Source: Spirochaetaceae bacterium
GTDB taxonomy: Bacteria; Spirochaetota; Spirochaetia; DSM-27196; SKKC01
DNA length: 5,332 bases
Direction: 5' to 3'
Assembly: GCA_003554375.1 (NCBI GenBank)
Contig: PWGF01000314.1
Coordinates: forward strand, 1-5,332
Made by a program: the position numbers and the translations under genes. Under the pieces are notes generated by a model. The model saw nothing but the letters and a program-made list of their open reading frames with translations, was not told the origin of the DNA and searched no databases. Positions 1 through 5,332 of this stretch are shown in pieces. Every line of letters begins with the position of its first letter. The stretch's first letter is position 1.

Positions 1-450
1 GCCGCCGCGGCAGAGCGTGTTACGGGTGAGGAGCGGCTTGACCAACGCCTGCCCGAGCCGGACCCGGTCGGGTTCGCCGCAAACGAGCTGCGTTCACTCT
101 ATGAGACGGTATCAGTCCTGCGGCGAGCGGAAGCCTCATGCAACTACCGGGTGGACTGGCTGCTCGAGGCGGTGGAGGCTGACCGGCAGCGTTATCCGGG
201 CGTGACGGCCGACGCGGGCGGTGCCGGTTCGCGAGCTGCCGGTTCGGGAAGATCAGGGGCGGGAGCTTCCGGCTCGGACGTTACCCGCTCGGGAGCGTCG
301 GGCTCGGGGACCGCCGGATCGGGAGCTACCGAAACCGAGCGGGCGGAAGAAAGCGCCCGCCGCGGTGAGTCCCGTGGCGATTCGAGCGGAAAAGCGAAGG
401 GCTCGTCGAGCCGTCGCAGCGGATCCGAGAACTCGGAGGAAGGCGAATAG
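1..450 (+). CDS. 3' end of an unrecognised gene with a low-complexity Gly/Ser/Ala tail (5' partial)
   Basis: I do not recognise this protein. The frame is open from the first base to a TAG at 448-450, giving 149 residues with no start needed inside the window. A GTG at 151 lies in the middle of an apparently continuous helix, so it is probably not the start. Residues 1-70 look like a real folded segment: charged and amphipathic, with helical stretches around 'NELRSLYETVSVLRRAEAS' and 'YRVDWLLEAVEADRQRY'. From about residue 74 the sequence becomes a Gly/Ser/Ala tail (AGSGR, SGAGA, SGSGT, AGSGA) and ends in the acidic SENSEEGE, as in a disordered C-terminus. The tail is encoded by the 15-bp tandem repeat listed separately. 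Because the repeat is a multiple of three, frame +2 and the minus strand also stay open here, so a frame change at the repeat cannot be excluded. The gene converges on the efflux operon and has no evident link to it. I am fairly sure of coding up to about 215 and less sure beyond. Confidence 0.62.
   Translation, partial: AAAAERVTGEERLDQRLPEPDPVGFAANELRSLYETVSVLRRAEASCNYRVDWLLEAVEADRQRYPGVTADAGGAGSRAAGSGRSGAGASGSDVTRSGASGSGTAGSGATETERAEESARRGESRGDSSGKAKGSSSRRSGSENSEEGE
224..343 (+). repeat. Degenerate 15-bp tandem repeat, seven units plus a decayed eighth
   Basis: Seven consecutive 15-bp units start at 224, 239, 254, 269, 284, 299 and 314, with a decayed eighth from 329. The approximate consensus is CCGGCTCGGGAGCTN; units 1, 3, 5 and 7 are the clearest. 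In the reading frame of the surrounding gene each unit encodes a five-residue motif close to AGSGA. In frame +2 it reads P(A/V)REL, and on the minus strand a Pro/Glu-rich pentad. No unit is separated by a spacer, so this is a coding minisatellite and not a CRISPR array. Confidence 0.8.
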
Positions 451-471
451 CCGCGGCGGACTCCGGAGGAG

Positions 472-527
472 CGGCGCCGGCGGCCGGCGTCAGCGCGCAC
501 GCACGTCAGCGCCCGCCGCCGGCGCCG
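472..527. repeat. Long GC-rich inverted repeat (18-bp stem, 20-nt loop)
   Basis: The left arm at 472-489 and right arm at 510-527 are complementary over 18 positions with a single mismatch, and the loop is 490-509. The arm core GGCGCCGGCGG is itself partly palindromic. The loop edges carry a direct repeat CGTCAGCGC at 488-496 and 504-512. It lies 22 bp past the stop codon of the plus-strand gene, where a terminator hairpin would be expected. What follows is GAATGTCGCGG, with no U-tract, so termination by this stem alone is uncertain. It could instead block RNA decay from the 3' end or act as a REP-like element. Confidence 0.7.
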
Positions 528-557
528 AATGTCGCGGGTAGCGCTCGCCGTCGCCGC

Positions 558-573
558 GGGGCGCCGCCGCCCC
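558..573. repeat. Small perfect hairpin, 6-bp stem and 4-nt loop
   Basis: GGGGCG at 558-563 and CGCCCC at 568-573 form a perfect six-pair stem around the loop CCGC. It is the second potential structure in the convergent gap. No T-tract is adjacent on either strand, and in DNA this rich in GC a stem of this size could occur by chance. Confidence 0.4.
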
Positions 574-601
574 TACGTGTCGGTGGCCGTCGACACCGTA
601 T

Positions 602-617
602 GGCGCCGGCGGCCGGC
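602..617 (+). repeat. Second exact copy of the 16-bp inverted-repeat arm
   Basis: The 16 bases at 602-617 are identical to 473-488, the left arm of the large inverted repeat. The right arm at 511-526 is complementary to both with one mismatch. It could therefore pair either with the near copy or with this distant one, giving two mutually exclusive hairpins. This repetition makes chance less likely as the sole explanation, although the arm is a low-complexity GC string. Confidence 0.55.
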
Positions 618-631
618 ACTGCCCGCTGGTT

Positions 632-649
632 GCCCGCGGGGGCGCGGGC
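632..649. terminator. GC hairpin just past the channel gene; possible weak terminator
   Basis: GCCCGCG at 632-638 and CGCGGGC at 643-649 form a perfect 7-bp stem with a GGGG loop. It lies 22 bp beyond the stop of the channel gene in that gene's direction of transcription. This spacing is right for a 3' terminator hairpin. Reading the minus strand, however, the stem is followed by AACCAGCGGGC and has no U-run. I list it as the best structural candidate for the end of the efflux operon, with low confidence. Confidence 0.3.
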
Positions 650-671
650 GATTCCGTTGTCCGGCACCTGT

Positions 672-2279
672 CTATCGCGTGACCAAGGTGCGGCCAATAA
701 GCTGTTCCAGCTCGACGAGCGCCTGCTCTACCGTGAGCTCCGCACGGGTAAGCTCGAGCTCGGCGGAGAGCGCGCCGGTGCGCGCCATGAGGAGCTCTTC
801 GCGGGTGATCATGTCGTTTTCGTAGGAGACCTCGGCGTTTTTCTCACGTTCCCGCGCCAGCTCAAGGTCTGCGCGGCTCTCACCGAGCTGGGCTTCCGCT
901 ACGCGGAGCTGTTGCGCTGCGTCGGCAACCTGAATGGGGAGCGATTCGTCGAACTGGTCGAGGCCGGTTCGCGCGCGAGCCCGGTCGATCTCGGCGCTGC
1001 GCCGGGCGGCCCGCTGCGCGCCGCCGTCGTAGAGCGAGAGCCGGCCCGCGAGCGTTATTGTCACGTTCGTGTCCCAGGTGTCACTCCAGTTCCGCTGAAG
1101 CCCGGGGAAGCGCTGTCCGCCGGTTTCCAGTTGGACGCTCAGAGCGAGGTCCGGGCGCCACGGCGAGTCGGTGCGCTCTTCTATACGCTCGGCGATTTGC
1201 GCTTGCTCGATCCGTTTCCGGATCACCTCGCGTTCGGGCGAGTGCTCGCGCGCTTGCTGCTCGAGCTCGTCGGCGTCGAGCTCCGGGACGTCCGTGCGCG
1301 GAGCTGTAGTGAGCTCTTCGTCCTCGCCGAGCTCGCGGCCGATCAGATAGGCCAGGGAGCGCCGCGCGCTCATCTGGGCCTGCTCCGCGGAGACTCGCGC
1401 GCTTCTGGTCTGGGCTACTTGCTGCTCGGCTTCGAGCACTTCCTGGCGGGTGCGCGCTCCCTCCTCGTAGGCGCGCTCGCGGTCGGCCGCGATAGTCTCG
1501 AACATATCTTCGAGTTCGCTGAGCACCTCCACCGACTGGTCCGCCACGGCAACGCCGAAGTAGGCGTTGCGTACGTCGGCCTCGAGCTCGCTACGAGTAT
1601 CCTGCAGCTCGATCCGCGCAATCTCCCGGCCGATCTCGGCTGCCGCGACTCCGTCCCGGAGCTTGCCCCAGGTGAAGAGCGGCTGCTCGAGGGAGGCCTG
1701 GAGCTGGTAGAACGTCGACTCCGGATCCGGCATGAGCTCGATATCCGTGTCGGGAAAGGGTTCGGGGAAGGTGGCGTCCGGCGTCGGGACCGTGCCCAGC
1801 TCTCCCCGTTCGATTGCGATACCTTCTCCGGGGTCGGTCATGTAGGACGCAGTGATCTGTGAGTCGATCGAGGGGCGCCGGGCGGCGCGCGCCGCGTCGA
1901 CATCCGTCTGGGCCTCCTCGAAATCGAATCGAGCCAGGGCCAGCTCATGGCTGTGGCGGATCGCCTCGTGCTGTGCCTCTTCCAGGGTGAGCTCGGACTG
2001 GTTTTGCGCGTCGGCAGACAGTTGATGCGCCTCGTCCGAGCCGCTTGCGGGTATCGCGACGAGAGCTCCGGCGAGCACGGCCAAGAGGGCGGGAAGACCC
2101 CGGAGCGCGGGAAGAACCGTCTGAAGAGTGGATGCCTGCCGTGCCAGGCGCGAGCCGGGGGGGAGGCCTCGGACTCGCGCGGCCGGGCACCGAGCTCGGG
2201 TAGCGAGCTCGGCAACTCGGTTCCGAAACAAGGGCAATGAGCGTGCAGTGTGCGGCCGAGTGCATGGTAGCTCCGTCAT
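672..2279 (-). CDS. TolC-family outer-membrane efflux channel
   Basis: This 535-residue protein is the outer-membrane exit duct of an efflux or secretion pump. Two outer-membrane efflux protein (OEP) repeats are visible. The first covers about residues 97-318 and begins with the typical LTLEEAQHEAIRHSHELALA. It contains QPLFTWGKLRDG at 199-210, followed by long Ala/Glu/Arg helices. The second, about 334-530, contains LSLYDGGAQRAARRSAE at 415-431 and ends in a long coiled-coil-like helix. The equivalent QPLF and LYDGG positions mark the strand-to-helix transitions of both halves. A hydrophobic signal segment lies at about 62-77 with likely cleavage near ASG/SDEA (78-82). The Arg-rich stretch ahead of it, about 60 residues, is abnormally long, but no ATG or GTG lies in frame closer; only TTG codons at residues 15 and 17 are alternatives. 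The first extracellular hairpin (about 147-188) is enlarged and rich in Pro and acidic residues. The gene is last in the operon, 27 bp after the lipoprotein gene. The family is certain; the substrate is unknown. Confidence 0.93.
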   Translation of the reverse strand: MTELPCTRPHTARSLPLFRNRVAELATRARCPAARVRGLPPGSRLARQASTLQTVLPALRGLPALLAVLAGALVAIPASGSDEAHQLSADAQNQSELTLEEAQHEAIRHSHELALARFDFEEAQTDVDAARAARRPSIDSQITASYMTDPGEGIAIERGELGTVPTPDATFPEPFPDTDIELMPDPESTFYQLQASLEQPLFTWGKLRDGVAAAEIGREIARIELQDTRSELEADVRNAYFGVAVADQSVEVLSELEDMFETIAADRERAYEEGARTRQEVLEAEQQVAQTRSARVSAEQAQMSARRSLAYLIGRELGEDEELTTAPRTDVPELDADELEQQAREHSPEREVIRKRIEQAQIAERIEERTDSPWRPDLALSVQLETGGQRFPGLQRNWSDTWDTNVTITLAGRLSLYDGGAQRAARRSAEIDRARARTGLDQFDESLPIQVADAAQQLRVAEAQLGESRADLELAREREKNAEVSYENDMITREELLMARTGALSAELELTRAELTVEQALVELEQLIGRTLVTR

Positions 2280-2283
2280 GATA

Positions 2284-2287
2284 TCCT
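2284..2287 (-). promoter_or_regulatory. Weak ribosome binding site of the channel gene
   Basis: On the minus strand AGGA lies only 4 nt before the ATG at 2279. A stronger GGGAG lies about 15 nt before it, which is too far for optimal use. Neither spacing is ideal, so this start is less secure than that of the lipoprotein gene. The TTG codons at residues 15 and 17 have no better site. Confidence 0.35.
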
Positions 2288-2306
2288 ACGGTCTCCCGGG
2301 CCCCGG

Positions 2307-3212
2307 TTAGTCGCCGTTTTCGCGCTCGACATAGAAGTCGCCGATACGGTTCACGGCCTGGTCGGAGGTGACCTCAACGTCAGCTCTCGTGCGAATCTGG
2401 GTCCCGTTCTCTGCGTCGGCGAACTCGAAGTCGGTATCGCTCGTGTCCGCTTCTACCTCGATGGTGATCTCGCTCTCCTCGCCTTCGTCCGGGTCGGGCT
2501 CATCGTCGTTCCATTCGATTCCGATGTTGACGAATCCGTCGTCGCCGGTGCGCTCGCGGTATTCATCTTCCATGAGCCCGTTGCCGTCGTCTTCGCCCGC
2601 TTTGATTGTAATACGGACGCCAGGGACGCCTTCGTCTGGGTCATCGTCCCGGACTACACGGGTGCGTACGATCGTGCCGTAATCCCCCTCCTCCGGGGCG
2701 TCCGGATCAGTTAGGACCACGGAAGAAACCCGGTTGGTCTGATCGGAGACGATGTCGGGGATTTTGGCGATCTTGCCTTCGAAGTCGTCGTGCGTGACGC
2801 CGAGATAGAAGTCTCTGCGGTCCGCTTCGGTGCCGTAGTCGCCGAAGCGCTCTTCCCAAAGAACGGTGGTGGAGTAGTATCCGAGGTTCCCTCCGCTGGT
2901 GGCCGTTTGTGTTCGAACGATCGGTCCCGGACTGTCTTGATCGGGCTCGTCCGGCTCCTCTTCGTAGACCCGGACCGTGGCATCGTTGATACCGGCTCCG
3001 TCGGGATCTTCGATGAATCCTTCGATGGTGGTCCGATAGACGTAGCCGCAGCCGGCGAGAAGCCCGAGCGTCCCCAGGAGAATCAGGGTTCCCAGGGCAT
3101 ACCGGAGGCACCTTCGTGCTGACAGTGGGACCGATACTCCGCCCGGCCGAGTCTCCTTCGATCTGGGGCGTCGGTTTGACTCCCAATACCTTGCGTTCAT
3201 TTTTTCTCTCAT
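2307..3212 (-). CDS. Acidic lipoprotein with two Ig-like / carboxypeptidase-regulatory-like repeats
   Basis: This is a 301-residue predicted lipoprotein of unknown specific function. The ATG at 3212 is chosen because GAGGAG lies 7 nt upstream; a TTG at 3218 and an ATG at 3200 are weaker. A basic, 38-residue n-region precedes the hydrophobic segment (about 39-53) and a clear lipobox LLAGC with the lipidated Cys at 55. The residue after Cys is Gly, not Asp, which by the enterobacterial Lol rule favours export to the outer membrane. The mature part has two similar beta-rich modules, about 59-169 (IEGFIEDPDGAGINDATVRV) and 178-297 (DDDPDEGVPGVRITIK). Each opens like a CNA-B or carboxypeptidase-regulatory-like fold, and the second has the usual TGDDGFVNI strand end. 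About 67 of 246 mature residues are Asp or Glu against about 20 Lys or Arg, and there is only one Cys, the lipidated one. The gene lies 35 bp after the pump and 27 bp before the channel, so co-expression and a role in that complex are inferred. The lipoprotein call is strong, the fold moderate and the function open. Confidence 0.87.
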   Translation of the reverse strand: MREKMNARYWESNRRPRSKETRPGGVSVPLSARRCLRYALGTLILLGTLGLLAGCGYVYRTTIEGFIEDPDGAGINDATVRVYEEEPDEPDQDSPGPIVRTQTATSGGNLGYYSTTVLWEERFGDYGTEADRRDFYLGVTHDDFEGKIAKIPDIVSDQTNRVSSVVLTDPDAPEEGDYGTIVRTRVVRDDDPDEGVPGVRITIKAGEDDGNGLMEDEYRERTGDDGFVNIGIEWNDDEPDPDEGEESEITIEVEADTSDTDFEFADAENGTQIRTRADVEVTSDQAVNRIGDFYVERENGD

Positions 3213-3219
3213 AAGCAAG

Positions 3220-3225
3220 CTCCTC
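3220..3225 (-). promoter_or_regulatory. Strong ribosome binding site fixing the lipoprotein start
   Basis: GAGGAG on the minus strand lies 7 nt upstream of the ATG at 3212, an ideal spacing. This favours that ATG over the TTG at 3218, which overlaps its spacer, and over the ATG at 3200. A small CGCC-AGA-GGCG hairpin lies directly 5' of it in the 35-bp gap after the pump gene. It is too short to call regulatory. Confidence 0.7.
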
Positions 3226-3247
3226 GCCTCTGGCGTCGGGTCTGTTG

Positions 3248-5332
3248 TTATGTATCGGCACCATGCCCCGGCTGTCGGCCGGGTCCGTCCGGTCCGCGCG
3301 AGTCGCGGCCCGCGTGTTGTGGCTCTTCTTCGTGCCCGTTTCCACCGGGCTCGGCTTCTCCGTGCCCGGCTCCGTTCTCGTCGTGATCGGATTGGACTTC
3401 CGCGCCGCGATCCCTCGCATGACGCCCTTCCGAATGATGTCTCTCTCTATGCCGGCCGTCGCCATCGCCGTCTCCCCCGTTTCCCCCGTGGGCGGTGCCC
3501 GGCACTCGCGCCGGGAGCTCCCATTCGATCTCGAGGTCGGTAGGCCCCCCAGATGCGCCGGCCGGCCGCGGTGTCGCGGCGCCTTCAGCGGCGGCGCCTT
3601 CGAGCGCTGCTTGATAATCGGCGAATTCGGCGGTACCCGCGGCCGGCTTGGTGCGGACTTTCGCCTCGATGAAGTAGTAGAGCGTCGGGATGAGGATCAA
3701 CGTGATACCGGTCGAGGTTATGAGCCCGCCGACCACGGCGCGTCCCAACGGCGCCATGAGAGCGCCTCCCGGTCCGATCCCGATGGCCATGGGGACCATG
3801 GCCAGGAGGGTGGTAAGCGTAGTCATGAGGATCGGCTTGAGTCGCGTCTTTCCGCCTTCGATCAGGGAGTCACGCAGGTAGAAGCCACGTTTCCGCAAGA
3901 GGACAACATAGTCGATGAGAACGATCGCGTTGTTGACGACGAGCCCTGTGAGGAGAATTCCGCCCACGAAAGCCAGGATGTTGAACGTAGTCCCGGTAAC
4001 CAAGAGGGCGGCGGTTAGGCCAATCGTGGCAAAGGGCACGGAGAACATGACGATCAACGGGTTGAGCATGTTTTCGAACTGCCCGGCCATCACCATGTAC
4101 ACAAGTCCAATCGCCAGAAGGAGCGCGTAGAAGAGCGTCTCGAAGCCTTCGGTCATCTCCTCCGCCGCACCGGTGAACTCGACGTCGACGCCCACCGGCG
4201 GCTGCGCTTCACGCTCCATCCGCGCTTCGATGTCCTCTACCACATTGCTCAATGCCCGGTCCCCGGTAAGGGCCGCACGGACCTCGACCATCCGTTGGCG
4301 ATTATACCGTTCGATCTCGAGAGGCCCGAGTCCTTCCTCGAAGTCCACCACCGACTTAATCGGTATTTGCGATCCCGCTTCGTTGACGAAGAAGAGGTTC
4401 TCGAACCGCGATCGATCCAGGCGGTCCTCCTCCCTGAGGATGGTAACGATGTCGTAGTCGTCTTCGTCTCGACTGAACCGCCCGACATCGGTCCCGTCGA
4501 AGGCGGTACGGAGTTGCATGGCTATTCGTGCTGGGGGAAGGCCGAGCGTGAGAGCTTCCTGCCGCCGTACACGGAACTGCAGCTCAGGCAAGGCTTCGCT
4601 ATAGGAGGAGTGGACGTTTCGCGTACCGTCTACATCGGAGACCACGTCCACCAGCTCGTTGGCGTAATCGCTCAGCAGGGAAAGATCGTCCCCGGTGAGG
4701 CGAACGGCTACCGGAGCTTCCGTTCCACCGGCCTGCGCTGCCAGGGTGGCCATACCTTCGGCGCGAATACGGTGATCGACGTCGTACACTTCCCCGGCGA
4801 TTCGCCGATCGGCTTCGTTCATGATGCTCCAGATGTCGCGGCGGCGCTCCTGAGCGTCGATAAGCCCCACGAAAACGGTAGCCCGGTTGCTCCCGCCGTC
4901 TCCGACGCGCGTGGCGAGGTTGTCGATCAGCTCCTCGCCGGCCACGTCCAGCACGATCTCCTCGATCTGTGCGGCCTTCTCGTCGGTAACGTGGTAGCCG
5001 GCGCCGGGGCGGGTCTCCACATCGATTCGGAAGAACGCCTCGTCGGCTTCCGGTATGAACTCCATTCCCAAGAGGGCCACGCTCCCGACGCTGAGCACCA
5101 GAAGCACGATTGCCGTGGAGAACACGGCGGCAAGGTGGTCTAAAGCCCACGACACTGCCCGTTCGTAGAAGGCGTCCAACCACTGCAGCACCCGCTGTAC
5201 CCAGCCCGCCACGCGGTTTACGATGCCGTACCGGGTGTGGACCTCGACGTCTGCAAGGCTTGGTTCGTGGGTATGGGGCTGGTCGCTCTCCGGTGCGTTG
5301 CCGCCGGATGCACTGTCGGTGCGGGAAGCGGC
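3248..5332 (-). CDS. RND (HAE1-type) efflux pump, C-terminal half (5' partial)
   Basis: This is the inner-membrane, proton-driven pump of a tripartite efflux system. The frame is open from the window edge to TAA at 3248-3250, giving 694 residues. A GTG at 5212 falls inside the linker before TM7 and is not the real start. In order (fragment numbering): a hydrophilic TM6-TM7 linker and amphipathic helix (1-65), TM7 (about 66-89) leading into GMEFIPEADEAFF, the large periplasmic porter/docking loop (about 90-395), then TM8 to TM12 at about 398-418, 424-447, 450-477, 500-520 and 530-555. By homology the missing part holds TM1-TM6 with the first porter loop. The TM10 motif GLVVNNAIVLIDY has Asn where AcrB has Lys940; RLKPILMTT keeps the equivalents of AcrB Arg971 and Thr978. 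The tail after TM12 is about 137 residues against roughly 20 in AcrB, and its last 80 are rich in His, Asp, Glu and Gly. That tail is atypical and may reflect a frame error. The gene is followed by the lipoprotein and channel genes. Substrate cannot be inferred. Confidence 0.95.
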   Translation of the reverse strand, partial: AASRTDSASGGNAPESDQPHTHEPSLADVEVHTRYGIVNRVAGWVQRVLQWLDAFYERAVSWALDHLAAVFSTAIVLLVLSVGSVALLGMEFIPEADEAFFRIDVETRPGAGYHVTDEKAAQIEEIVLDVAGEELIDNLATRVGDGGSNRATVFVGLIDAQERRRDIWSIMNEADRRIAGEVYDVDHRIRAEGMATLAAQAGGTEAPVAVRLTGDDLSLLSDYANELVDVVSDVDGTRNVHSSYSEALPELQFRVRRQEALTLGLPPARIAMQLRTAFDGTDVGRFSRDEDDYDIVTILREEDRLDRSRFENLFFVNEAGSQIPIKSVVDFEEGLGPLEIERYNRQRMVEVRAALTGDRALSNVVEDIEARMEREAQPPVGVDVEFTGAAEEMTEGFETLFYALLLAIGLVYMVMAGQFENMLNPLIVMFSVPFATIGLTAALLVTGTTFNILAFVGGILLTGLVVNNAIVLIDYVVLLRKRGFYLRDSLIEGGKTRLKPILMTTLTTLLAMVPMAIGIGPGGALMAPLGRAVVGGLITSTGITLILIPTLYYFIEAKVRTKPAAGTAEFADYQAALEGAAAEGAATPRPAGASGGPTDLEIEWELPARVPGTAHGGNGGDGDGDGRHRERHHSEGRHARDRGAEVQSDHDENGAGHGEAEPGGNGHEEEPQHAGRDSRGPDGPGRQPGHGADT

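Larger units (their letters stand above)
451..671. other. Convergent intergenic region, GC-rich, full of inverted repeats
   Basis: This 221-bp gap lies between the stop of the plus-strand gene (TAG at 448-450) and the stop of the channel gene on the minus strand (672-674). I see no convincing gene: the short ORFs here are Arg/Ala/Gly-rich composition artefacts without ribosome binding sites. It holds four hairpin-forming or repeated elements: an 18-bp stem at 472-527, a small stem at 558-573, a further copy of the stem arm at 602-617, and a 7-bp stem at 632-649. No T-run follows any of them on either strand, so a classical intrinsic terminator is not shown. The location still suits transcription end or collision control for both genes. 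Confidence 0.7.

Noticed and set aside
224..343. Possible CRISPR array
   Set aside because: The units are contiguous 15-mers without spacers, and they lie in a reading frame.
192..500. Minus-strand frame with Pro/Glu-rich linker-like sequence
   Set aside because: It has no anchoring domain or ribosome binding site and mirrors the tandem repeat. The plus strand has a continuous upstream protein-like segment.
600..1862. Long plus-strand open frame of 420 codons
   Set aside because: It is antisense to the well-supported TolC-family gene, has no recognisable domain, and results from GC-rich codon structure on the opposite strand.
3213..3247. Promoter between the pump and lipoprotein genes
   Set aside because: The 35-bp gap holds only a ribosome binding site and a 4-bp stem, with no recognisable -35/-10 pair; operon transcription is simpler.
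2707..3465. Minus-strand frame of 252 codons overlapping the pump end and the lipoprotein
   Set aside because: The protein is Arg-rich and unrecognisable, and within 2707-3212 it is out of frame with a clear lipoprotein. Its high third-position GC at the start is recorded as a finding, but I do not call a gene.
3245..4018. Plus-strand open frame of 257 codons with a hydrophobic start
   Set aside because: It lies antisense to conserved transmembrane segments of the RND pump; its hydrophobic start is antisense to the low-complexity tail and shows no family motif.
4295..5143. Plus-strand open frame of 282 codons
   Set aside because: It is antisense to the conserved periplasmic loop of the pump, without motif or ribosome binding site.
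5210..5212. GTG as start of a separate half-size RND gene
   Set aside because: The frame continues upstream without a stop to the window edge, and the sequence there matches the normal linker between the two halves of a full-length pump.

Overview
This 5.3-kb window is GC-rich bacterial DNA from a Gram-negative (diderm) organism. That follows from an outer-membrane efflux channel, an RND inner-membrane pump and a lipoprotein, all encoded on the minus strand. The mature lipoprotein is about 27% Asp+Glu, and the channel and pump loops are also acid-rich. This hints at a halophilic or haloalkaliphilic host. The channel and pump wording (for example 'QPLFTWGKL' and 'GLVVNNAIVLIDY') resembles versions I associate with spirochaetes and other non-enterobacterial lineages, but the taxon cannot be fixed from this window.

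Layout: positions 1-450 (+) hold the 3' end of an unrecognised gene whose last half is a low-complexity Gly/Ser/Ala tail. Part of that tail is written by a degenerate 15-bp tandem repeat. Positions 451-671 are a very GC-rich gap between convergent genes, with several strong inverted repeats, one of them an 18-bp stem. Three genes then run on the minus strand, in transcription order: the C-terminal half of an RND (HAE1-type) efflux pump (5332 down to 3248, start outside the window), an acidic lipoprotein with two Ig-like/carboxypeptidase-regulatory-like repeats (3212-2307), and a TolC-family outer-membrane channel (2279-672). Gaps of 35 and 27 bp suggest a single operon.

How they would work together: the RND protein is the proton-driven pump in the inner membrane and the TolC-like protein is the outer-membrane exit duct. 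A membrane-fusion (HlyD-like) adaptor is expected but not present here, and may lie upstream of the pump beyond position 5332. The lipoprotein between pump and channel is the unusual part: it is not a standard tripartite component and may be an extra envelope subunit. The pump also carries an unusually long cytoplasmic C-terminal tail rich in His, Asp, Glu and Gly, although a reading-frame problem there cannot be excluded.
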